Source: Glandiceps talaboti
Lineage: Eukaryota > Hemichordata > Enteropneusta > Spengelidae
Direction: 5' to 3'
Assembly: GCF_964340395.1 (NCBI RefSeq)
Contig: NC_135558.1
Span: forward strand, 17,724,771 to 17,735,770
Length of the DNA: 11,000 bases
Part shown: in pieces, positions 1-6,893 of the stretch
Layout: each line of letters begins with the position of its first letter
Numbering within the stretch: position 1 is the first letter of the stretch
Notes under the pieces: model-generated
The model's input: only the letters and a program-made list of their open reading frames with translations
The model's database searches: none
What the model was told of the DNA's origin: nothing
Program-made: the position numbers and the translations under genes

Positions 1-537
1 ATCGACATCATTGTCAGGAAAGGCTTCCATGTTTGTCAGCAAATCATCTACTGTTAAGACGATTGGTCTATCTGCTTCTGGCAGGTCGGATACCATCTCC
101 ACCAATTGACTCTCTTTATTAGCAGTGATCACACAACATGGAGTAGAGTTTGATGTGATATATTGGAGGCGTTTCAAAGGATACAACGGGTCAAGCGGTA
201 GATAAGCGGCACCGAGTTTAAGCACTGCAAATACCAATGTTACAACGGTATCACTGGGGTCAAGGTGTAAACCAATACACACCGGTCGTCCATGGTCACC
301 CTTCAATCGGTCTTTAATGACGCGAGCCAAGGCATTGGCCTGCCTATTTAATTCACCGTATGTAGTCCTCTTTCCTTGATATATTAAAGCGGTCTTCTCA
401 TTGGTTGAATCATCGTGTTTTACCAGGTGTTCCAAAACCCGGTGAATGGTGTCCGCAGGAACACCATAGGGTAATGGTACCTTTGGGCCCTGTAGGATAC
501 TCACACTGTCGAGGTCCTTAATATCAATGCGTGACAT
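1..537 (-). CDS. Ebony-like NRPS adenylation-domain protein, N-terminal part (5' partial gene)
   Basis: Reading leftward from the ATG at 537-535, 179 codons stay open and run off the window edge. The protein begins MSRIDIKDLD. It has an A1-type motif at about residues 58-70 (YQGKRTTYGELNR, then QANALA) and a clear A2 motif at about 105-120 (VLKLGAAYLPLDPLYP), followed by a KRLQYI segment. These are hallmarks of the AMP-binding adenylation domain of NRPS-like enzymes, which activate an amino acid as its aminoacyl-adenylate. The lead-in (PYGVPADTIHRVLEHL, then KTALIYQ) resembles the start of insect Ebony, the beta-alanyl-bioamine synthetase, more than bacterial NRPS. That subfamily call is from memory of the family. 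Motifs A3-A10, the carrier domain and any amine-selecting domain lie outside the window, so substrate and activity cannot be judged. The start has A at -3. A pyrimidine-rich tract ending in AG (544-543) just upstream suggests a 5'UTR intron. An AASDH or other NRPS-like enzyme is the main alternative. Confidence 0.85.
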   Translation of the reverse strand, partial: MSRIDIKDLDSVSILQGPKVPLPYGVPADTIHRVLEHLVKHDDSTNEKTALIYQGKRTTYGELNRQANALARVIKDRLKGDHGRPVCIGLHLDPSDTVVTLVFAVLKLGAAYLPLDPLYPLKRLQYITSNSTPCCVITANKESQLVEMVSDLPEADRPIVLTVDDLLTNMEAFPDNDVD

Positions 538-542
538 CTTTT

Positions 543-567
543 CTGTTTGCAAAAAGGAAAGAAATTA
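543..567 (-). promoter_or_regulatory. Candidate 3' splice acceptor ahead of the Ebony-like start codon
   Basis: On the minus strand, a T/C-rich stretch (TTTCTTTCCTTTTTGCAAAC) leads to AG at 544-543, five bases before the ATG. This fits a 3' splice site with the start codon at the beginning of exon 2. No matching donor was identified upstream. Confidence 0.4.
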
Positions 568-940
568 AAAAGTGGGAAATGTCTTCGAGCCTACTTGATG
601 CACATCCTACAAAATGCCTGTATTGTTGAGTGAGTTCGCGTGTGCAAACTTATTACAAATTTGGAAGTTTGTTGAAAATTTGTATCCAGTCTCAAAAAGT
701 AAACCGACAACAGACTACAGTACAACACAACACAGTTACATGTAACAATCAGTCCATTTAATGTTCAACAGTCTGAGAGTACTATTAATCAACTGTTTAT
801 TTTGACTGTAATCCGTAAAAGTACCACTTTTTTTTCGTACACGTAGAAGAAAAATACATACAACTATACCGTAATTGTACGACCGTCACATTAAAATGAT
901 TCAATACAAGCAACACTGAACGCGATCGTCACATGTTCGT
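568..940. other. Non-genic stretch upstream of the Ebony-like gene
   Basis: AT-rich with no convincing coding frame. It holds a perfect 12-bp palindrome GTTACATGTAAC at 735-746. A short piece around 709-734 resembles a unit of the 40-bp minisatellite found further right. Any promoter of the leftward gene is expected here, but no TATA box or initiator could be assigned. Confidence 0.4.
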
Positions 941-947
941 ATACCCA

Positions 948-995
<48 letters not shown>

Positions 996-1147
996 CATAA
1001 CCAAAAAGAAAGAACAATTACAAAGTCAAACAAGGGAAAGAAAGTAAAGCTAAACAAACTTGACATAACAGCAGAAACATTAAGAGATGAAAACAAAACA
1101 GTCCAAAGTTCAGTCAGGTCTAGAGTACAAGTCATACCCAGGACTTT
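941..1147 (-). mobile_element. Retroposed insertion with A tail and 14-bp target-site duplication
   Basis: The word ATACCCAGGACTTT occurs at 941-954 and again, identically, at 1134-1147. Between the copies lies about 143 bp of unique sequence (991-1133) ending in a 39-T run at 952-990, which is a poly(A) tail when read on the minus strand. Matching flanking repeats plus an A tail on one side are the signature of target-primed reverse transcription by LINE machinery. The body has no recognisable ORF or RNA polymerase III box. It could be a 5'-truncated LINE 3' end, a SINE or a retrocopy of an mRNA 3'UTR. The unbroken tail and perfect duplication suggest a recent insertion. Confidence 0.85.
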
Positions 1148-1663
1148 GCAAAAGCAGTCTTATCAGAATACAATGTCTTTTTTTCTCTTTTTGGGGGGGG
1201 GGGATGGGGCTCAAAGTCCACGAAGGTCAAAGTTTTGTCGGTAAAAGGAAATAATGAATGTATGCAAACATGCAATGTTATTCGCTAAGTTATGCCACAA
1301 AGGATAATGGGTATATGATAAACAACACGGTAGTTCACTAGTTGCTTCAAAGGTCTTAGACTGTAATGTGCTATTTACATTTCTGTAATTGTACATATAT
1401 TAATGTTGTACAGTTTGATATGGTTTTGTGCGAGTTGAGCATTGCCGTTTCAAAGCCTACCCCGCGGGTTCCCTGTTCCGAATACATACATACGTGTACT
1501 GTTCACTGTTTCGATACTGAGTTGTCTGACATACAATATTATACATTGTACGTGTACTATGTAATACATGCAAGGTTGTCTCTATATGTTCCATGATAAA
1601 GCAATATTTGTATTTAGATCTGAAGTGCGTATTTTTAATCAGATGATACGCCAATAAAAATAC
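1148..1663. other. Non-genic stretch with an 11-G run
   Basis: There is an 11-base G run at 1193-1203, preceded by a T-rich tract. The remainder is AT-rich. Short open frames occur on both strands, but none has recognisable protein character. I see no gene. Confidence 0.4.
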
Positions 1664-1800
1664 AGGAGCCCATACTTTTGGTCCCAAAATTTCAAAAAGG
1701 TTCAATGGCGGGGGAACAACCCCTCCCAGACCCCCCCCCCCACAGACACACACACACACACACGCACGCACGGTCGCTTCGCTCCCTCTTTGTATTAGTT
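1664..1800. repeat. C-run plus (CA)n tract within a repeat-like block
   Basis: An 11-C run (1731-1741) is followed by (CA)n and CGCACGCA (to about 1771). The block around it, from the CCCAAAATTTC segment to the CGGTCGCTTCGCTCCCTC segment, has the mixed composition typical of interspersed repeat ends. Only the simple repeats are seen directly. The interspersed-repeat status is inference. Confidence 0.5.
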
Positions 1801-2335
1801 CCCGCCTAGTTGTATTGTTTTACCATCTACTTTTAGAATTGACTATATTTCTAAAAACATATTCAACTGACAATCATTCAAAACAGTTTGTCAACAATGT
1901 AAGGAGACACTGACTGCTCATCTTACAATCGATATGTTGTTATGAGTTTACAAGGAGTGGTGGATGCATTAGAATGCCCTTCCAGCAACTTTCCATTTAT
2001 AATTGTAAAACGTAAGCTCCAGTTTATTTTCTTCGTAATGCGTGAATTATGTTCTTTCATCCATAATCTAAACATTGATATTTTATCTTCGTGATTTGTA
2101 ATTGAACACTAATTTTTTATTTTTTTTCTGTAAATCGTACTGGGGGACCCCCTTACCCACCCTCTACAATACAAATAGTGACATAATACCACAAATAATA
2201 ATAACACTGCGGTATAACAAACCACAGAAGAAGGCAGTTACAACCATTCCACGATCACGATAGTATACTATCTAGTACAACATAACAGAACAGAAGTTTC
2301 AGAACAGAACAGTAGGGTATTATTCAGATCACTTC
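1801..2335. other. Non-genic AT-rich stretch
   Basis: There are no long open frames or recognised motifs. Toward its right end (from about 2270) the sequence becomes ACA/GAA-rich (AACATAACAGAACAGAAG) and grades into the minisatellite, suggesting decayed outer units. Confidence 0.4.
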
Positions 2336-2339
2336 ACTT

Positions 2340-2766
2340 CAACATACTACAGAAAAACACATTTAGCAGACACAACAGTATAACATAGTACAGAACAACA
2401 CAGTAGCAGATACTACAGTACAGCATACTACAGAACAACACAATAGCAGACACTACAGTACAACATACTACAGAACAACACAGTAGCAGACACTACAGTA
2501 CAACATACTACAGAACAACAGTACTGTAGCAGACACTACAGTACAACATACTACAGAACAACACAGTAGCAGATACTACAGTACAACATACTGCAGATCA
2601 ACACAGCGGCAGACACTACAGTGCAACATACTACAGAACACAGCAGTAGCAGACACTACAATACAACATGCTGCAGAACAACACAATAGCAGACACTACA
2701 ATACAACATACTACAGAACAACACAATAGCAGACGCCGCACTACAGAACAACACAATAGCAATAAG
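2340..2766. repeat. 40-bp-period minisatellite, about 10.5 copies
   Basis: Units begin near 2340, 2381, 2421, 2461, 2501, 2544, 2584, 2624, 2664 and 2704, with a partial last unit. Most are exactly 40 bp. One (2501-2543) has a 3-bp insertion and the first has 41 bp. Each unit is itself composite: ACTACAGTACAACAT, then the near-copy ACTACAGAACAACAC, then AGTAGCAGAC. Adjacent units match closely and the outer ones diverge, as expected for unequal exchange. A 40-bp unit is not a multiple of three, and no long coding frame crosses it. It abuts the truncated end of the reverse-transcriptase relic. Confidence 0.95.
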
Positions 2767-2991
2767 ACAGTACAATACACCACACTTCAGAGCAGTACAG
2801 TAACAATCAGACCATTACACTACATCAGATGACTACATGTAATAGAACACTTATACCATGATACTGTAATTGTGCATGTCATGATTTATGATGTCAAATG
2901 TCACTGGTAATTCCAATGGTGAGATATATCGAGACACCCATTGTCTATCTGTCATGACGGAGACCCAGTATTCAAGGGTCATTTTTCTGCT

Positions 2992-3254
2992 CAATATGAT
3001 TAAAATCCGATGTAGATGACGGCTACTCATTCATTGGTATTTGACCTTGGAAGTTCGTTATTTTGCTTGAATTGACCTTCGTAGTACATGTTTACACTAG
3101 CCTTAGGCGATCAGGCTAAAAACTTAAACATGTACTATGAAGGTCAATTCAAGAAAAATAACGATGTACTACGAAGGTCAATTCAAGAAAAATAACGAAG
3201 GAAAAATAGCAATGAATGATTAGCCGACATCTACATCGGATTTTAATCAGATTG
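2992..3254. mobile_element. Foldback MITE (non-autonomous DNA transposon) with 9-bp target-site duplication
   Basis: The ends are inverted copies. The left end starts CAATATGATTAAAATCCG, and the right end, reverse-complemented, starts CAATCTGATTAAAATCCG. The complementarity continues almost to the centre, around a loop near 3095-3124. TTTTCTGCT sits directly outside both ends (2983-2991 and 3255-3263) in the same orientation, giving a perfect 9-bp target-site duplication. Nearly the whole element is terminal inverted repeat, so its transcript would fold into a long hairpin. It encodes nothing. A 9-bp duplication with long inverted ends is compatible with Mutator-like or Rehavkus-like foldback elements. 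That superfamily guess is inference. Confidence 0.9.
3130..3197. repeat. 34-bp tandem duplication inside the right arm of the MITE
   Basis: Two direct copies (3130-3163 and 3164-3197) each start ATGTACTA and end AAAAATAACG, and differ at one base (TATG versus TACG). The left arm holds a single inverted counterpart (3056-3089), so the two arms differ in length by about one unit. Confidence 0.9.
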
Positions 3255-3695
3255 TTTTCTGCTATGTGTTTTGCAGGATCCAAACTGAGTATCTTAAAGT
3301 GTATGTTTAGTTTTAAGTTAATTGATAAACTGTTTATTTACAGGAAGAATTGAAATATTTCTATCGTTGCAAACGTTCCCAACTGCATATATTTCATAAA
3401 TTGACATTATGTTAGCCATTGTCCCAAAGCATCTAAAAAAAATGTTTTGACTTAGTAAACAATTTATGATGTGTGTAAAAGGGAGGATTGTTCTTTTTGC
3501 AGCTTGTATGACTAATTTCGAGTGACTCTCGGCCGTGAACTTAGGTTCACATGAATTTAAAGTTTTAAATACACCTTGTTTGGAGACTGGGAGCATGAAG
3601 AAAGAGTTGAAATTATAGTTACGATATTGCATGACATTGTTGGCTGATGTAATATGTGTGCAAAGCTTGGAGCAACATTTCTATGTTAAAAAGTC

Positions 3696-4110
3696 CTAGG
3701 ATTCATCCGCAACATTGGTATTTTCTGTCAGAGGCGGACCGCTGTTTGGGGGTCGAATGAATTAGTTTGCGTAAGTTCAGATTGCTTGTTGCTTTGTTCA
3801 GCATTTAACTTATAACTTATGAGTTTGCTTGTTTCAGTTCATGTTCTGTCCTTTCAGTATGGCGATCGATATAAATGCATACATTCTTATATATTATGAC
3901 AACACAATATTGTCTGTAACGTACCTCTAACTGTGCGGCTAAGAGAGTCTGGAAAATACTTGTCAACTATTCGAGCAGGTCAACAGCATCAAGATGTATT
4001 CAGATATTTATTTCGGTGGGTATACGTAGTAACCAATCAACACGGGGTATCAGACTCTGACTTCCACGGACTGTACGTATGAATATTGTCTGATATATAC
4101 TAGCAAGGTA
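3696..4110. other. Non-genic stretch beyond the LINE relic
   Basis: No open frame or family motif was recognised. It may contain further decayed LINE sequence upstream of the reverse transcriptase, but nothing could be aligned by eye. Confidence 0.35.
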
Positions 4111-4121
4111 CGAGTAGTCAT

Positions 4122-4142
4122 GAGTGAGTGACTGAGTGAGTG
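4122..4142. repeat. (GAGT)n short tandem repeat
   Basis: About five GAGT units, one altered (GACT). Confidence 0.8.
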
Positions 4143-4213
4143 AATGGGTGGACCATTATTACCACCAGTAACAACTGTAGTTGCTAATATATGAGTGCGC
4201 CTTGTATTGTTAA

Positions 4214-4260
4214 TTGTTTGTTTGTTTGTTTGTTTGTTTGTTTGTTTGTTTATTTGTTTT
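4214..4260. repeat. (GTTT)n microsatellite
   Basis: About nine uninterrupted TTTG/GTTT units followed by two imperfect ones (TATT, TGTTTT). On the minus strand this reads as a repetitive NKQT peptide, which is not a real protein. Confidence 0.95.
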
Positions 4261-4261
4261 G

Positions 4262-4740
4262 ATCGTAGGCGTTCAATGAATAAAAGTGGTGTATAAAAAC
4301 ACAATCCTTAATAATGAACCTCCTTCCGTTACTGGTCAGTAATGTTCAGATTCACCATTTAGTTTTTAAAACTTTTAAGTATATTTTTACCCGGTTGTCC
4401 AACATTTCTTGGCAAAACTGGCAGTCTATTATTCATGCCTCGTAATAAGCTTGCCGACATTGGTATATTTAGTGGAACAGTGCAACTTTATGTACTCTAA
4501 CCTAACTACTCTACCTACCCAGTGTCTACGAATCTGCATCGGAATCTGCATCAGAATGTAATCTTGTGACCTGACCGTGACCTGTTTTTTCCTTCACACC
4601 GATGAATTACAATAAAATGGTTGTACAGAAAAAGGTTGTTCAATATGCTTTAAATCTTGCTATTCAAGTTACAATACACCATGACCCAGCACAGCAAAAA
4701 CATTAACGTCATACCGCAACGCAAAATAACAAAACACAGC
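4262..4740. other. Non-genic stretch
   Basis: AT-rich with no supported gene. It contains a small 12-bp tandem duplication (GAATCTGCATCG then GAATCTGCATCA, 4530-4553) and then grades into a CA-rich tract. AATAAA occurs near 4611 (+) but has no gene to serve. Confidence 0.4.
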
Positions 4741-4920
4741 ACACTGGCAGCACAGAACATCACATAACAGTGCAACCGAACACAACACAACACAACACAA
4801 CACAACACAACACAATTGCAACACAACACAACACAACACAACACAACACAACACAACACAACACAACACAACACCAAACACCACTGCGCAGCGCAACACA
4901 ACACAGCACAAAACCAAAAA
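4741..4920. repeat. (AACAC)n pentanucleotide microsatellite
   Basis: About 19 AACAC/CACAA units between roughly 4779 and 4874, with one interruption (ATTGC near 4815). Degenerate CA-rich flanks lie on both sides. The length is not a multiple of three, and each frame gives only low-complexity peptides (THN- or VLCC-type), so the open frames here are artefacts. Confidence 0.95.
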
Positions 4921-5374
4921 CTAAGGGGCCGGGCATTTCTAACCGACTGTGGGCGGGTGTTTTTGGTGGCGGGGTCATTTTGAAAAATACCACTTAAAGT
5001 TGGGGCGGGGGTCAATTTGGTAAATGACAAAAGAAGAGTCATGTTGGTACCGTAAAATGGCTCCTGAACAACTGTAATTTGTCATAATTTTCTACGGCGG
5101 GAAGGGGATACCCCATCCCGTATCCTCCCCATCCACACTTTCCATATATGCATGTGGCACAATATATTTTGTCAAATAAGATATTCAAAATTTAGCATTG
5201 ACTATATATTATTTAAGAATTGGCTAGTTGTGTATTAGGTTACGGTTAGGGTTAGCTTTCATTTTCATTAAATTCATCACTGGGTATACATTTATTATTA
5301 ATTATTTATTTATCATTCATCTATTACCCATTTGGTTAAGCATTGAAAAAAGAAGAAATATGTTACATTATTAA
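4921..5374. other. Non-genic stretch with GC-rich repeat-like left end
   Basis: 4921-5130 contains G-rich blocks (GGGGCCGGGC, GGGGCGGGGG) and a C-rich counterpart, possibly an old interspersed repeat. The rest is AT-rich. A GGTTACGGTTAGGGTTAGC stretch (5240-5258) has two telomere-like units only. No gene is seen. Confidence 0.4.
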
Positions 5375-5786
5375 TTTGGGCCAGAAGTGACACCAACAAA
5401 AGAGGAGAAATTCACTCTAAATCCCTTCGAAACAGCTGCCGAACACGTTACTTTATACTGGAGACTACATGAGGTTGGAACTTGATAAATACACGCATGA
5501 ACCACAGCTGATGTTCGTTGGCCGTAGAGCGTCGATGGTCAAATACCATGGATTCCAAATCGGTTTAAATGAAATAAAATATACCTTACATTCAACACGT
5601 GGAAGTACTATTACATAGCAAAAGCCAAAAGAAGAAGACCAAATACTGGTTGCATACTGTAAGATATCAGACCGTGAACCTTATGCACCACCTGATTTAA
5701 TCACCCAATATCTAAGTTCTGAGCTGCCAGGATACATGATACCTAAATTTGTATTTATTGAAGAGTTTCCAACATTACAAAATGGC
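5375..5786 (+). pseudogene. Broken NRPS/Ebony-like adenylation domain, C-terminal half
   Basis: Core motifs of the C-terminal half of an adenylation domain appear in order. A frame starting about 5375 reads FGPEVT (an eroded A5-like NxYGxTE) and then EEKFTLNPF (A6 region). Around 5453-5458 the frame shifts, and the second frame gives LLYTGDYMRL (A7, YRTGD with the Arg lost). It continues with MFVGRRASMVKYHGFQIGLN (A8, GRxDxQVKIxGxRIxLxEIE). An in-frame TAG at 5616-5618 follows, then DQILVAYCKI (A9 region) and LPGYMIPKFVFIEEFPTLQN ending in NG (A10, LPxYMIPxxF...NGK). The A10 lysine that contacts the adenylate is missing, and A5 and A6 are much closer than normal, implying an internal deletion. 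It lies on the opposite strand to the related gene at 1-537. It is a relic of a second copy and not expected to make an enzyme. Confidence 0.85.
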
Positions 5787-6265
5787 GACTATTGTTTATC
5801 AGTATACACGTGTACACTTTTAGACAGTCTAAATAGTTTTTGTTTTTGTTTTTGTTTGGTCTTTTTTTTACATGTTTGTCCAGCCAATGCAGTCTACAGA
5901 TCCTCAGGAGAAACACAAATATAACCCTCCCCACTTCAGTGAAGACAACTGCAGAGCCAATCGTGAACAAGAAAATAACATCTGCCCCACATACACACTT
6001 GCTCTAAAGTACTGAATAAAAAGAACAGTAACTGCTATAAATAGTAGACTGGGTGACAGGTTTGTTTGACGCCGCACCGTTTTAGACAAACTGTACCGAC
6101 CATTAACAATTCTTTTGGGCCATATATATTCCACAAGAATTATCATATGTATGTTCAACGTATTTGCTGTTCATTACCTGTGATAGAAATGAGACGGAAG
6201 AGATTATCTACATTTTCCATTTTTACCTTTCGTAACTAAGGTTATGTACTAGTGGGTTAAAAGTC
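5787..6265 (+). other. Stretch after the adenylation pseudogene, with a possible relic acceptor
   Basis: A long T-rich tract (about 5836-5880) ends in CAG at 5881-5883, a good-looking 3' splice acceptor. A 43-codon open frame follows (5884-6012, beginning PMQSTDPQ), ending in TGA. This is where the linker and carrier domain of an Ebony-type gene would be expected, but I see no LGGNS-type carrier motif. It may be a decayed exon or chance. Nothing else is supported here. Confidence 0.3.
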
Positions 6266-6266
6266 C

Positions 6267-6330
6267 GTGTGTGTGTGTGTGTCTGTCTGTCTGTCTGTTT
6301 GTCTGTGCATGTATGTGTGTGTGTGTCTGT
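6267..6330. repeat. (GT)n(CTGT)n microsatellite at the left edge of the first duplicated block
   Basis: (GT)8 at 6267-6282 is followed by (CTGT)4, GTTTGTCTGTGCATGTA and a second GT run to about 6328. The right part is shared with the second duplicated block (8486-8513), which has two more bases in its GT run. Confidence 0.95.
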
Positions 6331-6339
6331 ATCACCATT

Positions 6340-6870
6340 TTCTAAAAAAAAAATTGGGTACACGTGTTCCATAGGGTAATGGCAAGATTGGTTAGGTTTT
6401 GGTAAACATCTCATGAATATTAATGAGCAATTTACATAATTAATGGTTTTCTGTAATTAGGCTATATCTCAAGAATGCACGCTTCAAATTCAATATAATT
6501 TGGTACATACATTTGCGATACCAAAGTGCATCTGTCCTGAAAATATTATTGATGTAGCTTTTAGTTTTACTACTTTATTGGCATATTTTCGGTAATTAGA
6601 CCTGTGTTCCACAAAAAAAGAAAGTTGTTGTTCCATCAAAATTCACTGAAATCAGAATAAATGAAAATTGATTTTCAAAAACTCATCATTAATAATTCTA
6701 CAGTTTGAAAATTTCACAAATGTTTTCACAAAACCCTGTACACGCGAAAGAGATTTCTGCATGTACAAATCGGAGAGCATTTTGGGATATTTGGTGTACT
6801 GTGCATCCATCCGTCCTTTGTTGTATTGTATGATCTGCCACTGAGCTAAGTGCACGCTAGGTACTAGATT
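6340..6870 (+). promoter_or_regulatory. 5' flank of sulfotransferase A (promoter/5'UTR region, not resolved)
   Basis: This AT-rich flank is shared with copy B. It has a CACGTG E-box-like site at 6361-6366 and a near-perfect palindrome, CTCATGAATATTAATGAG, at 6410-6427. A short perfect inverted repeat, TGAAAAT-TG-ATTTTCA, lies near 6662-6677. No TATA box position is convincing. The block's composition could also reflect an old interspersed repeat. The in-frame stop nearest the gene is TGA at 6842-6844. Confidence 0.35.
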
Positions 6871-6872
6871 GT

Positions 6873-6893
6873 ATGACCACAGTTTTCACATGA
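6873..6893 (+). other. Upstream ORF overlapping the sulfotransferase A start (ATGA)
   Basis: ATG at 6873 opens a six-codon out-of-frame ORF (MTTVFT). Its TGA stop (6891-6893) overlaps the sulfotransferase ATG (6890-6892) as ATGA. The same arrangement is at 9060-9080 in copy B. It could lower translation or act by reinitiation, provided the mRNA includes it. Confidence 0.5.

Larger units (their letters stand above)
2856..3695 (-). pseudogene. Decayed LINE reverse transcriptase (CR1/L2/Jockey-like), split by a MITE
   Basis: Read on the minus strand from about 3695 downward, one frame carries the order of segments typical of non-LTR retrotransposon reverse transcriptases. An NSFFMLPVSK segment is followed by VFKTLNS, then FTHIINCLLSQNIF (family pattern: LTxIIN, SLxxGxFP), then ANIMSIYE (family: A-x-I-x-PIYK) and ISILPVNK (family: NYRPISILPVxSK). 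Stops fall at 3320-3318 and 3296-3294. The frame continues with QFGSCKTHS (family: QxGFRxxHST), is broken by the 263-bp element, and resumes with a TLEYW segment and PVTFDIINHD (family motif A: DLSKAFDTINHD). The first catalytic Asp of motif A appears to be Glu. Another stop lies near 3681. No endonuclease domain and no YxDD region are visible. The fragment is dead, and the group assignment is by motif style only. Confidence 0.78.

Noticed and set aside
464-477. CCATAGGGTAATGG shared by the Ebony-like gene (464-477) and the sulfotransferase 5' flanks (6369-6382 and copy B)
   Set aside because: A single shared 14-mer in 11 kb is not far from chance expectation, and the flanking bases do not match.
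1366-1771. Short open frames on both strands, including a minus-strand one over the CA repeat
   Set aside because: They overlap simple repeats or have random composition. No family features.
2340-2766. Regularly spaced repeats resembling a CRISPR array
   Set aside because: The whole 40-bp period is repeated with no unique spacers, and the context is eukaryotic. It is a minisatellite.
4650-5042. Cysteine/valine-rich (VLCC) and THN-rich open frames around the pentanucleotide array
   Set aside because: All are direct translations of (AACAC)n and have no independent protein character.
5240-5258. Telomere-like GGTTACGGTTAGGGTTAG
   Set aside because: Only about two units, one imperfect. Too short to support an interstitial telomere.
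5884-6200. Possible carrier-domain continuation of the adenylation pseudogene
   Set aside because: There is an acceptor-like site and a partly open frame, but no LGGxS motif or other alignable segment, so it is not called.
6223-6414. Minus-strand frame with THTHT/TDRQT stretches (and its partner at 8307-8573)
   Set aside because: It is a translation of the GT/CTGT microsatellite.
6869-6889. Seven-codon N-terminal extension of sulfotransferase A beginning with TTG
   Set aside because: TTG is not a normal eukaryotic start. The first in-frame ATG is at 6890.
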